Assembly: GCA_963575745.1 (NCBI GenBank)
Contig: CAUYUJ010002059.1
Coordinates: 50,001-94,076 of the forward strand
Direction: 5' to 3'
DNA length: 44,076 bases
Source: Prorocentrum cordatum
Lineage: Eukaryota; Sar; Dinophyceae; Prorocentrales; Prorocentraceae
The notes below the pieces were generated by a model. It searched no databases. It was not told the DNA's origin and saw nothing but the letters and a program-made list of their open reading frames with translations. The stretch's first letter is position 1, and each line of letters starts with the position of its first letter. Position numbers and translations under genes: made by a program. Positions 9,898 to 20,288 of the stretch are shown in pieces.

Positions 9898-10069
9898 TTT
9901 CTGTCACTTCGTGTTCCCCTACAACAGGCGGATGTTGGGGGGAAACGCCAAGAATAGTCAGGCAAGCTTCGAACATAGCCCCCCAAAAAATACCTCCAAA
10001 ATCGTCCCCAGACAATTTTGTTCAGCTATTTTTGAGTATTCCTCCTGTGGAGGGACATGCCCGACTGAA
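9898..10069. mobile_element. MITE-like TIR element, family A copy 5 (worn)
   Basis: The left end is degraded (CGTGTTCCCCTACAACAGGC); the right end is clear (GGAGGGACATGCCCGACTGAA). The internal CGTCCCCAGACAATTTT matches the family's GTCCCCAGACTAT. It abuts element C just as copy 2 does. Confidence 0.65.
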
Positions 10070-10134
10070 CCCTAGGGGTGCCACGTACCTCGGGAGCGAG
10101 TGAGAAAGAGAGAGAGAGAGACCGACTCTTGATC

Positions 10135-10265
10135 TCGCCATCGCTCGGCTGTCCGTTCCCCTTGCACTGGTCGAATTCGTGCGTGCTTCTTTTGGGCCAG
10201 ATGAGCCCAAATGCTCCCCCATTGTCTTCGCCGAGAAAAATGCACACGTCCGAGCGATACAAAGC
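10135..10265. mobile_element. MITE-like element D, copy 1
   Basis: Left end TCGCCATCGCTCGGCTGTCC, right end ACACGTCCGAGCGATACAAAG. Inside it shares TTCGCCGAGAAAAATGCAC with copy 2 at 11063. A short GA run lies just before it (10106-10121). Between 10266 and 10868 I see no recognisable gene or repeat. Confidence 0.65.
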
Positions 10266-10867
10266 GATGCCGTGACTGGTCGCCATCGCCAGTGTTGCTG
10301 CTTCTGCGGGCGCACACGTGCTGCTACACATCTCTGGTCGCGGCGCACCGCACCTGCTCGAGCCTGCGCACGTGCAAGGGGGACCTGCAAGCCGATGCAG
10401 CATAGATCCGTTCAAGCGCCGACAGTGCCGCGATCGTCACCCGAGCGCTGATCGGTAGAGATGTCGCTGTGAAGACGTGAGGACGCTGCGATGTTGCCCG
10501 AGAGACCTGTCATGCCTTGTTTCCGGAGATCTGGCGGGAATGTGGCGGCGGGCCGCTCGGATTGTACACAGAGGCCGCATGATCATGAATGCGGCGTAGA
10601 GGTATTCAGAATGCAGCAAGCTTCGTTGTCCAGATCGGAATCACGCGCGGGCGGTTGTTCCCACGCTCGATGCTGTACGGCGACGGCGCGCGAGGTGCAG
10701 CACACAGAAGCAAGCACATGCGGGCGGCGCGACTCTCAGCAGCTCGCCAAGCACTCTGCCGTCCAGCCACGCGGCGGCCCCTCTCCATCACAAACCACTG
10801 CGACGACACGCGTGCCCCGAGCAGCTGTGCCCACCTCTGCGAACAGACGATCAAGAAACCGCGCAGA

Positions 10868-11005
10868 GACCTAGACTTCAGGAGGCCCGCGCGGATCCCC
10901 CGGGTCGGCGCTGGACCCGCCTCCCGGGGCTGCGCTGGGGGCGCCGCCGCGGGGGGGGGGGGAGGGGCGCGCCGACCCGAGACATCCGCGCGGCTCTCCG
11001 CAAGG
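10868..11005. mobile_element. Hairpin element C, copy 3
   Basis: The arms GGAGGCCCGCGCGGAT and CGGGTCGGCGCTGGACCC face CGCGCCGACCCGAGACAT and CCGCGCGGCTCTCC across a G-rich loop. There is no family A element next to this copy. Confidence 0.65.
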
Positions 11006-11062
11006 TACTGCCTCAGGTACTGCCTCTGCGGAGCAGCCGGCACGCCCACCCGCCCCCCGCTG

Positions 11063-11193
11063 GCCATCGCTCGGACGCCCACTTCCCTGTGTGTTTCTTT
11101 TTGGCTTCGTGCCTGGCTTTTTTTCGCCAACGGATCGAGGATGCTCCTCGAGGGCCCTCGCCGAGGAAAAAATGCACGCGTCCGAGCGATGCC
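11063..11193. mobile_element. MITE-like element D, copy 2
   Basis: Ends GGCCATCGCTCGGACGC and GCGTCCGAGCGATGCC are near-perfect inverted repeats. The interior shares CTCGCCGAGGAAAAAATGCA with copy 1. Related CCTCCTCGGAAAAGTGCA fragments occur at about 11370 and 11490. From 11194 to 12700 there is no gene I can support. Confidence 0.7.
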
Positions 11194-12349
11194 AAAGCCC
11201 GAGCGCCGCCCTCCGGTGCTCGGGCCGCTCCTGCTCTCCTCCGGCGAGGCGGGCGCCCCTCCCGGAGCTGCCCCCCTCCGAGCACCCGCCCCGCGCTGCC
11301 GCGCACCGCCCTTTTCGCCCCACGTCAGCACCGCCCTGGCGCCCGAGCCCCGCATCCGTGCTCGGCGGCCCTCCTCGGAAAAGTGCATACGCTTCTCGAT
11401 TTGCGCGCGTCATCCTTGCGCAGGGGCCATGCTGCTCTTCTCTGTATCGTTCCGACTTTCACGGATGGTCCCCGAAGGGAATCCACCGGTGGCCCTCCTC
11501 GGAGAAGAGTGTGTGCTCTCCGGGCAAAAGGGCCGGCTGCAGCACTGGTGTGCCCCCAAACTTGCTTTGCTCGTCGAAGCCGTGTGACAGGTGTCGCAGG
11601 GCTGCGAGCAGTCTACGTATGGCGCGACGAGAAAATCAAGTTTGAGGTAAATCAATTCTGCTCTCGATCCCCATACTCGAACTCTCTAGCCCGCCGCCCT
11701 CCTGACTGCGTCTTATGCGGTGCATCTTCGGGGGGACCCTTGCGTCTGCCCCGTGGCGCCGCCGTCCGCGGCAGAGCTCTGCGCCGAATCCGTGGCCGAA
11801 TCTGTCGGCTCTGCGTCGCATCTGAGTAGCGTTTACGTGATCCCCATCCTCAGCGGCGTGGCCTGGGCCCCACTGGCCGATTGACCCCCCTAGATGGGGA
11901 TGTAGGCCGTTCTCGTCGGGTTTCGAAGGGTGCATCCCCAACTGGGGGGGTAATTTGGTGGGGGTCTCGAAGGCGATCGGGGATCGGATGACCGATGCCG
12001 AGCATCCATGCCGAATCTGCTCCGAATCCACGTCGAACGCGCGTCTGACAGGATTCTGCCCCGAAGCCACCTCGAACCATCAATCGAGACCCGACCAGAT
12101 CGTTGCACGTTAACGGGTCGACACGCTACTTCTAGCGTTAGGAGCGATCAGCAACAACCTATCGTTGAGAACGACGGCCAGCGGGGCACTTCAGCATTAC
12201 ACCACCCACAACGCACATACTGTTCGAGACCGCACACAAGCTGCACCACGCGAACATTTCCTTTGAAGGCTGTTAAATCCACTGCGAGCGTAGCGCCAAA
12301 CTTCGACAAAAAAACGCATTCGGGCACACCCTGTTCGGGATTTGGGCTC

Positions 12350-12440
12350 ATGCGCCCACGAGAATCCGCGCCGAGCCCGCGTCGGGCACAAGAAAAACAA
12401 GGTGCAGGGCAGACGAGGTCCCCCGAGCATGCCAAGGAAC
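12350..12440 (+). repeat. Dispersed block N, copy 2
   Basis: GAATCCGCGCCGAGCCCGCG, then GGGCACAAGAAAAACAAG, then CAGACGAGGTCCCCCGAGC matches the end of 6715-6890. Confidence 0.6.
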
Positions 12441-12699
12441 GCGTCCGCCAGCGACCTCCATTCGCATCTCTTCGCAAATCCCTCCTCGTCAGAGGTTGTT
12501 CTTCTGGCACCCTCCCAGTTGCGGTAGGCTGACGTCGCGATGACGTCGGCGTCAGCTTCTGACACCGCGTGTGTCGCCCTACCTCCAACCATGGATGGGG
12601 GCTTTCCGATAGCGCAGATCGTTCGACACCGACCGATTTCTGGGACATACGCGGCGTTCAACTTTGAACGCCCGCGCTGGGTCTTTGTGGGCCACGGAA

Positions 12700-12915
12700 A
12701 CGGCAGGGCCTTTTTTTCACCGATTCCAAAAAAAATCCCCCTTACAAATGGAAACGGCAGAAAAAACGGCGACCGGAAACGGCAAACTAACGGCTCCAGG
12801 ATTGGAACCGACACCGGAACCGGTCAAAAAACGGCGACGGAACCGGTAAAAAAACGGCGTCGGAACCGGCAACAAAAAACGTCAAGACGGAACCGGTAAC
12901 AAAAACGGCCCTGTC
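12700..12915 (+). repeat. Tandem GGAACCGGTAAAAAAACGGC minisatellite
   Basis: Units of about 20 bp built from ACCGGAACCGGT, poly-A of four to seven bases and ACGGCGAC. They become more regular toward the right and end at AAAAACGGCCCTG. Confidence 0.85.
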
Positions 12916-13308
12916 GTTTCCAGGGCCCACTTGGCCGCCGCGTCGACGCGGCGCATCACGAAACATCGCAGCCAGAACCATCACCTTGTCTGCCGCATGT
13001 CTCGAAGCGGATCGACCTGTGCGGGCCCCGGGGGCCCGACACTGGGCGACACTGCCTGGTGTGACAGAAGCTGCCTCGCCCAGATCTCACAGGAGAGCCC
13101 AGAATCGAAGATCGACAAGTCGGATCGGCGATCGAGGTGAATCGGACCGGCGGACATCGGCAGCCAAGTCGGGAGAAGTCGAATCGGCGGACAGCGGCAG
13201 GTATAGTGGGCCTCTTTTGAAAAAAGTCGGAGCCCAGATCGGCATCCGAAGTCGAATCGAATCGGAATCGTGAGCCATCGAAGTCGAAGCGGATTCGGAG
13301 GAGTCCAC

Positions 13309-13341
13309 ACGAGCCCTGCCAGGGCACCGCACGTCCTGGCT
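13309..13341 (+). repeat. 33-bp direct repeat, copy 1 (copy 2 at 13688-13720)
   Basis: ACGAGCCCTGCCAGGGCACC then GCACGTCCTGGC occurs identically about 380 bp downstream. The downstream CTCGCTGCCGACTCGCTGCC segment (13494) also has a partner at 13895. Family A copy 4 lies inside the first of the two duplicated blocks. Confidence 0.85.
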
Positions 13342-13494
13342 ACCTTTAAGTCGGGCGCGTCCCCCTACAGGGAGATCTTCGACGAAAAATAAAAAAGATA
13401 GTCAAACAAAACTCCAAAATGGTGAAAAATACACGATCCCAAGACTATTGTTGCACTATTCCTGTAGAGGGACGAGCCCGACTTAAGGCTACCT
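13338..13494. mobile_element. MITE-like TIR element, family A copy 4, perfect 8-bp target duplication
   Basis: The element is 13346-13486, from TTAAGTCGGGCGCGTCCCC to GACGAGCCCGACTTAA. Both flanks read GGCTACCT (13338-13345 and 13487-13494). This copy defines the family's ends and duplication length. The interior keeps a worn CCCAAGACTAT motif. Confidence 0.9.
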
Positions 13495-13517
13495 CTCGCT
13501 GCCGACTCGCTGCCCCG

Positions 13518-13665
13518 CCCGCTGCAACTTCGCGCTTCGCGCTTTGCGCTGCGCGAAGCGCGAAGCGCGAAATGCGAATAACTTCGCGCTTTCGCGCCGC
13601 CTCCCAGGAGAGAAGAGGAGGATGAGGGATCGGAGCCGAACCGCGAAGCGCGAAGAACTTCTAGC
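13518..13665. repeat. CGCGAAG / CTTCGCG palindromic array
   Basis: CTTCGCGCTTCGCGCTTTGC runs into its own inverse GCGCGAAGCGCGAAGCGCG, then further CGCGAAG units to about 13660. Confidence 0.75.
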
Positions 13666-13735
13666 CCTCGAGGGCGCCCTTGCCAAACGAGCCCTGCCAG
13701 GGCACCGCACGTCCTGGCGATTCTCTCGCCGCCTC

Positions 13736-13876
13736 CTCCGGCTCCTCTCCTCCCCCTCCTACCTCTCCTCCTCCTCCTCCACCTCTCCTCCTCCCCCCCC
13801 CGCCCTCCTCCTCCTCCTCCCCTCTCCTCCTGCTCCTCCTCCTCCCCCTCCTCCTCCTCCTCCCCCTTCTCCTCTT
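13736..13876 (+). repeat. CCT trinucleotide array
   Basis: Pyrimidine-only CTCCTCCTC repeats, the complement of the GGA arrays elsewhere. Confidence 0.95.
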
Positions 13877-14029
13877 TCCCCCCGACGCAAAACTGCCTCT
13901 CGCCGCCGACTCGCGGCCCCGCCCGCTGCAGGCAGCAGGGGCGCGTCGCCTCGAGCGCTCCAGCCACTCCCGGATGCAGCCCTCGCGGGCGGCGGCGGCA
14001 ACCCGGCGCGCACCCACCACACGTCTGTG

Positions 14030-14185
14030 AAGGGGCCCCAGGGACACGCAAGGAAATGCACACAAGAGAACAGGATCCCCCATACTTCCGCAGATCTTCT
14101 GGAGTCCCGTCTTCCCCCCCCCCCCCTGTTTCCCGTCTTTTCCCGCATCTTCCTGGGAATCGACGATTCATTCTGCGCGCGGCGG
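14030..14185 (+). repeat. Dispersed repeat B, diverged copy
   Basis: Begins GAAGGGGCCCCAGGGACACG, keeps TCTTTTCCCGCATCTTCCTGG and CGACGATTCATTCTG, and has a poly-C run in place of the first CATATTTT block. Confidence 0.65.
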
Positions 14186-14189
14186 GGGT

Positions 14190-14525
14190 ACTTATAAGTA
14201 CTTATGCAGTTACGCCAATTATAAGTAGCTCCTAAGTCGCTCGTAAGTAGCTGATAAGTAGTGTAAGTAGCTCGTAAGCAGCTCATAAGTAGTGTAAGTA
14301 GCTCATATGTAGCTAAGTTACTCAGGAGCTACTTATAAGTAGGGGCAGCCTACTTATAAGTAGCGTAAGTAATTATAAGTACTTTGGCCTACTTATAAGT
14401 ACTTACGGCCTACTTATATAAGTAGCGTAAGTTACTTACGAGCTACTTATGTAAGTGGCGTAAGTGCCACATAAGTGGCGCGTAAGTGCCACATAAGTGG
14501 CGCGTAAGTGCCACATAACTGCAGT
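14190..14525. repeat. TAAGTAGC / ACTTATAAGT tandem-palindromic array
   Basis: Many short units (CTTATAAGTA, GTAGCTCGTAAG, then GTGCCACATAAGTGGCGCGT at the right). ACTTATAAGT is its own reverse complement, so the tract can fold in many ways. It lies some 300 bp upstream of the gene at 14821. Confidence 0.85.
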
Positions 14526-14626
14526 TACGCAAACTAACGCCATGTATGGGCATGCATTTTCAATCAATATATATAACAGCGCGCGCGCTGAACAGGACGC
14601 CCAAAACACTTGTGACGCCAATGTCG

Positions 14627-14642
14627 TTAACCCTAAACCCTA
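14627..14642 (-). repeat. Short interstitial telomere-type motif
   Basis: AACCCTAAACCCTAA is two units of the TTTAGGG-type telomere repeat on the minus strand. Two units can occur by chance or mark a repaired break. Confidence 0.5.
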
Positions 14643-14820
14643 AGAGAACCTTGGTGCCCGATCTGGAATATTGCGCGGGCGCCGTGGGAGGCATGCTGCG
14701 AAATCAATAGTTGTTTCATGCATTTGTGCTGCCGCTGGCCCAGACAAAGGTTTCAGGCACCCTTGCAAGCTTGCGTTCAGCGCAGCCCCCGCCTTGCGTT
14801 TCGCGCATTGCAGTTGGGCC

Positions 14821-17473
14821 ATGGCGGGTGAGACCACGCAGGCTCGCGTGGAGCGCGTCCAGGAGCAGATCTTCGACATCATCAAGGAGTACACGTTGAG
14901 CCATTGCCCCCCGATTCTCCAGTTGCGCGACCAGGCGGTGCGATTGTTGCGGAAGGAGGGTCTGCTGAGGCGCCAGAAAACGAATGGGCGCTACGTGGCC
15001 GTGCACCCGCGGAACAGGTACGGCGATGGCATAATTCCATCCCACGTGCGCACGCTGGTGCGCAGTTTTTGCAGCGACGGGTTCAGCATGGATGAGGCGG
15101 GCGTGCCCTTTGCCATCGAGATGCCACCCCCATCTCACCAGCGCCACGCCGAGGCACTCGAGTTCAACGGAGACCTTGTCAAGGAATCCCACGGCTTCTT
15201 GCCGCCATACGACGAGGGCGAGATCAAAATCCTTAGCGTGAGCAAGTCGCACACGACCCAGGCGACCCGCTGCATTCAGTTTGGCAGCCCTACAGATTCA
15301 GATAACGTCGAGTTCGGTACCGACGGGAAGCTTGACATCCACAAGATCGGGTTGAAGCGCCCCACGTTGGCAGATGCTGCGAAGGAGGGGTTTGAATGGG
15401 GCGTGCTTGTCTGGCAGGCTGAAGACGCATTCGGCGCCATTATAGACTTGCTCCAGGACCCGCTTAAGTTTGTGAAATCGATGGCCCACCCTTTAACTTT
15501 TCGATTGCCCCCGCCCCCGCCCCCCCCCGCATTTATGTTGGCTTTAGCCGCGTTCAATCAGGAGTCTGGAAATGCTGCGCAGAAGGTTTCCATGAATGAG
15601 ACTAGGTGGGAGACCTTGTTCAAGATGCACGGGGACGTGCAGAAGATCGTCACCAACTTCGAAGCCAATAAAAAGGAGGGCGACATCTTGAACCCCGACG
15701 TCGCGTGGGGTAGGGCAATAACAAAAGCGCAATCCAGAAATCCAGATTTCGTTTCAGAGATCCAGAGTTTGGCGACGTTTGCGAGGAAGCTCGCTGGTGG
15801 ACCAGACGCACCGAATTTGAAGGAGCTTCGGGCTTTCAACCGTTCGTGCCAGAAGCCGCGCATTGTGCAGGGCCCCGTCTTGGCGGCGGTGGCTGATGCA
15901 GTGATCGGCTCGGATGGTTTGGGCTGCATTCCCTTCCGCATTGATTGCGTAAAGGCAATGATGAGCGCCGACAGCAAGTATGCATCGGGCGACTTTCAGA
16001 ACCTCTTTGCATCGGGTGACTTCGGGCTTAAGCTCACGAGTAACAAGGAAGTGCAGCGCATGATCTCGCAGGCAGACATCATGAAATCGATGGCTATAGA
16101 CATCGCAAAAACTGTCAACCTGTCAGAAGACAACGCGGCCGTGAAGACGTTGATCAACAGGTTCGGCATGAGGCTCGTGCACCATTGCATGAAGAAGCCC
16201 GACCCCAGGAGCCAAAAGTTCGAGTCGCTTCACCACATCGGCTACGAGTACGTGCAAGACCTGGCTACCATTGCAGGCACGCAGATCACATCCCCGTGGG
16301 CGAAGAAAGGAGCCCCGCCCAAAGCTCCCGCGCAGCAAGCTGCGGCTTCTGCACAAGTGCAGAGCGTAGGCGGAATCGCCGACAGGATGCACAAATTGGC
16401 AAGTATGGGCGTGAGCGCCAATTGCCACATCGAGGTCACCAAGATGAGAACTGTATACAAGGTGCAGGAAGTCAAGGAGGATGAGATCAAGCTGCAGAGC
16501 ATCGGCGATGGGAGCGACTACACAGTCGATTCGGCATACCTCCTGAAATCGCTACTCACCCCGCGTGCACAAGAGTTCAAGGTGATCACAAAACGCGAGC
16601 CGAAGAAGGACGCCGCGCTCTCCCCCTTCCACGCTTGCAAGCCGCAGGAGGGCGGCGTGTATACTATAGGGGGAGGGGGTGGGGGAGGGGGCAACGATTT
16701 TGGCAATGGAGCTTGGTTGTCTTACACAGCCGCAGCCCACGTGCTCTTTTCCTTTTGTTCTCCATCCCGCACCTTTACCCCAACCCCACCGCCCATCCCA
16801 GCCCCGCCCAAACCCACCACCCCCGCAACCCATCCCACCCTCCCAACAGGAATACATCAACGATTGGAGTGCCAGGTGCGACCCGCGCTCGAACTCGGAC
16901 TGGCAGCGCATGGTGTTGGTTGGTCACGTGACGTCGGCGCTTGATGCATTGGGTAACCTACAGGGGGCAGCGGGCGAGATGGCCGACATCGTGACGGAGT
17001 CCACGGAGCACCGCGGCGTGTACGCCAAGGTTGACATCGATGTCTCCAGCGCGATCTTCCCGCCCTTCTCGACCAAAGTTGCCTTCTCGGATACAGCTCC
17101 AAACGGTGCCATTGACGTCGGCGCGGAGATCACTAATGCGGACGGCGTCGCGCAGAAGCTTTACATCTTCATGAAGCTGCAGAAGCATGATCCAGGCGGC
17201 ATCGCGGACAACACGCGCGGCAGCTACCAGATGGCGAAGATAGAAGGGTTCATGCCGCACTACTGGCTCATTGACAAAGAGGTGACCGACCCCAAGAAGT
17301 CTAACATGGCCATCAAGCTTCACACCGTTGACGCCTCGGTCGGCGCGGAGAAGTTTACATTGAAAATACCGCCCCTGGAAAACACCAAACCCATCAAAAA
17401 GGGTGACCAGCTTCGTGCACTGAAGCCGCAGGCGGCGAAGGCGCCGCCGATGAAGAGGGCCCGCACGCAGTAG
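14821..17473 (+). CDS. Uncharacterised 819-aa protein, two exons (14821-16656, 16850-17473)
   Basis: The reading frame opens at ATG 14821 (context GGGCCATGG, shortly after a TTGCAG acceptor-like site) and runs to 16656. A GT-AG intron of 193 bp in phase 0 then joins it to exon 2, which ends at TAG 17473. The protein is soluble-looking, without signal peptide or clear membrane segment. Residues 1-60 are helical and charged (QEQIFDIIKEYTLSHCPPIL). There is a Pro run near 231-237, a long mixed region, and a C-terminal tail rich in Lys (KAPPMKRARTQ) that could act as a nuclear signal. I recognise no family or catalytic motif. Codons 218-247 could instead be a 90-nt intron, giving 789 aa. Coding is supported by balanced residue use over both exons, unlike the shadow frames. 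Confidence 0.85.
15472..15561 (+). other. Possible 90-nt in-frame intron (or retained coding segment)
   Basis: Starts GTGAAATCG, contains a C-rich tract and ends TTCAATCAG before GAG. It is phase 0 and divisible by three without stops, so sequence alone cannot decide. The encoded stretch (poly-Pro, then hydrophobic) is unlike its surroundings. Confidence 0.4.
16657..16849 (+). other. Intron of the 819-aa gene
   Basis: The donor GGC/GTGTATAC follows codon 612. The acceptor is preceded by about 100 bases of C-rich sequence and ends CCCAACAG before GAATACATC. It holds a G-rich run near the donor. Splicing restores a continuous protein-like frame from HACKPQEGG into EYINDWSARC. Confidence 0.8.
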
Positions 17474-17837
17474 TCGTGGCTCGCGGAGCCGAGCTTATTA
17501 GACACTTGCGCCGCGATCTCAGGTCGGTGGGGCGGCGCGCCGATTAAGGAGACAATGGTATTATTATTGCGGATTTCCTTTAGCGCTTGAAGGACACACG
17601 GCGTCCTCTGGACACATGGCGTATTCTTCTCTTTCAGCGCTTGCAGGAGAAACAAAAACAGCTCGCATGCGCTCGCGAGGGGAGAGGGGGATGGGGGAGG
17701 GGGCAGCGGCAGCGCTGGTCCAAGCCTCGTCGCTGCGGCTGGGCGCGGGCTCGTTTGCAGTGACAAGCCGTCAGTGATCAAGCGAGGTTGCGCTCGGCCG
17801 CCGCGGGGGGTTCGCGCGGCTGTTTTCACGCGCGCCG

Positions 17838-18625
17838 ATGTCGTTCACGATCGAGGCGAAGCCCGTGGTCCAATATCATGCCGCGGACATGAAGCACGTC
17901 CGCACGTGGGTGCCCCAGTACACCAAGACGATCGATGGACCTACGTACGTCGAGCTCAGGCAGACAGATAGACCTCTCGCTGTCTTACTCGGCCTATCCC
18001 ACGAGGGCAAGGCCAAGTACTGGAGCAAGAGCTGCATCCTGGAGGATTTGCGCAAGGCGAGGAACACGCGCGTGGACGAGGTCTTACTTGCCCACTTGCA
18101 TGCGTGCAACCCGTGCGAGAAGCCACCCGCTCTCCCAGATGGCTTCAACAGGATGGCGGTGAATCCCGACGACTTGCCCTATGTTACCAGCGTGTTTTGA
18201 CTTGCAACGAGGGCGCGACCTTCAATATGAAGATGACCGTGGAGCTCATGCCATTGAGGGTGCCATGTGTTGAGCTGACCGTGGAGAATCTCACATGGCT
18301 CCAGAAGGTGGCGACGGCGTCGGCCTTGCAGCCAACGCCTGTGAAGCCGCTCAAGCGCAAGCGCCCAGAGGATCGCATTGAATTGCCCACGCCAGAGGCG
18401 AAGTTCGATTATCGCAGGAAGTCTATATTCCTGCAGTGCATGGATGCAGACGGGCGCAAGCACTTGCAGTACCAAAAACCAAAAACCATGGAACTCGCCG
18501 ACATTGAGACAGCGATTGAGACCCTTACGGGCGATATTCTCAAACGTGGTTTGACGGTCTACGACGGCAACGCCGATGACGACGATGGCGGCGGCGATAT
18601 CCCGCAGTTGGAGTCGCAGGAGTGA
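17838..18625 (+). CDS. Uncharacterised 262-residue protein with one frame break at about 18193-18198
   Basis: ATG 17838 opens a frame that reads protein-like for 120 residues and stops at TGA 18198. An overlapping frame, shifted by one base, continues from there to 18625 with equally convincing sequence. The break lies in GTGTTTTGAC, so a missing T in a T-run explains it, whether a real mutation, a sequencing slip or programmed shifting. The N-terminal half has a CNPC motif (HACNPCEKPP). The C-terminal half has a basic cluster KPLKRKRPEDR, possibly a nuclear signal, and an acidic tail (DDDDGGG). It follows the 819-aa gene by 364 bp on the same strand. No family is recognised. Confidence 0.7.
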
Positions 18626-18766
18626 GCGTTGTGATGCGCGTGCGCACAGCAGTCTATCCTAGCATAGGCATTGGCGGATGCAGCAATGCAGTGTCGCCGA
18701 GGGGGGGCGGGTAGGACAAACAGATTTCGTTGCATGTCCAATCGGTGCTGTTGCAAAAGTCTAGAC

Positions 18767-19868
18767 GCTTCGCGCATCACCGTCAGCCCATCCAGAAACA
18801 ACGCCCAGGCGAGTTGAGGTGATCAGGGAAGTGCGGGAGCAAGGAGGGGGGCAGCCGAACCGTGCGAAGGAGGAAGGAGGAGACGGAGGATGCTGGATGG
18901 ATGGATGAGGGAGTGGGGAGAAGGAAGATGAATAGGAGGAGGAGGAAGGGAAGGAGGATGAGGAGAAGGAGGAGGACGGATGACGGAAGACGGATGAGCA
19001 GGAGGAGGAGGAGGGCGAGCAAAATGGCCAAAGGTCTCTTGGATGCCTGTCGGAGCCTCTTGGGATATCTCTTGGGCGCTTCTTGGAGGCCTCTTGGGCG
19101 TCTCCTGGCGGTCCTGGGGGTCTCTCGGGCGTCTTGGGCGCCTCGGGGGGGGGGGGGGGGGGGGGGGGGTGGGGGGGGTCGTGGGGTCCTTTGGGTTGGG
19201 GTCCTCTTGGGGCCCTCTTGGGAGCATCTTTTGAGAGCCGATTGGGGCCATCTTGGGGGCAATCTTTGCGCCTCTGGAAGCCTCCTGGGCGCCTCTTGGG
19301 GCAATCTTGAAGGAGATCGATCAAAGAAGAGGGGCCCCTTAATTAGCCTTGCCCCTTTATAGAGCCCCCAGAATCGCCTCTTGGACCCCTCTTGGGGCGC
19401 TCTTGGAGCGCTCTTGGGCGCTCTTGGGGCCGTCTTGGGGCTCTCTTGGGCCCCTCTTGTGTCCCTTTTGGGCCATTTTTGGGCCATCTTGAAGCCTCGG
19501 ATGGCCATCGGAAGCGAAAAGGCGAGAAGCAGAACATCATTGGTTTTCCGAAGGTGTTTGAAAGATTTTGCCTCTTGGGGGGCCTCTTGGAGCTTTGGGG
19601 CGGTCTTGGGACCTCTTGGAGCATCTTCGGAGCCATATTGAGGCATCTTCGGCTATCTTGGGCCATCTTGGAGCTCATCTTAAAGGCTCTCCGAGGCGCT
19701 CTTGGAGCCGTCTTTGGCGAACTACCCTCTGACACCTCGCGGGGCGCCCTGTCCAGGTCCATGGGAGAGGGCAAGGGGGGAGGGGTAAACCCCTCCCCGA
19801 AGGGGAAGAAGGAGGTTGGAAGAGGAAACTCCCTAAACCACCTACGCCCAGAGGGCTTGTGGGATATG
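18767..19868 (+). mobile_element. L element, complete copy 1
   Basis: In order it has: the left end (CGCTTCGCGCATC, CAGCCCATCCAGAAACAACG, GAGTTGAGGTGATCAGG), a GGA-rich purine block, an array of CTTGGGGCC-like units interrupted by a poly-G run (19147-19175), the core GGATGGCCATCGGAAGCGAA at 19499, a second array, the hairpin GGGGAGGGGTAAACCCCTCC at 19776, and the end CCACCTACGCCCAGAGGGC. Copies at 31203 (+) and 40354 (-) keep the order and near-equal length. It has no coding capacity. It lies between the convergent genes ending at 18625 and 20508. Confidence 0.8.
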
Positions 19869-20288
19869 TCAACCCTTTCCAAATTTCGCAGCGATCATCG
19901 CTTTCCAGCCCCCGCACGCGCGCGTTCGCTACGTGGCGCGCGCGCCGCATAAAGCGGCGGAGGCGATGGCAAGAAAGAGTGTCTGGGTGGGGTAGGTGGA
20001 AAGACAAGGAGGGGAAATGGTGGCAAGCGATGGCGGTGGGAGCATGGGCGTTGGGAATTGGAATTGGGGGCTGGAGGAGCGAGGAACATGGGTCGGATTT
20101 TTCGTCAGCGATCTCTTGCTGGGGCCCCAGCGGCGATTAGCAATATAAGCAGCAAGAGTCGTGTTCCACTCCCTTGACTGCAAGACACGCACCTCATGCG
20201 CGTGGCATTCGGATTTCCGCTGTGATGAGGAGCCGCCATCCATATACAATGTACTTAAAACTTATAGTGTACTGTATGCACTATTGGC

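Noticed and set aside
8780-9957. Open frames of about 300 codons on both strands
   Set aside because: Almost entirely the GGA array and poly-C run.
12329-12351. CCTGTTCGGGATTTGGGCTC followed by ATG, a gapped SL-like match
   Set aside because: Needs two gaps and five mismatches, and the sequence after it is a dispersed repeat with no protein-like frame.
17815-17840. CGCGGCTGTTTTCACGC before ATG 17838 as an SL relic
   Set aside because: Only about half of the leader positions agree, no better than chance in GC-rich sequence.
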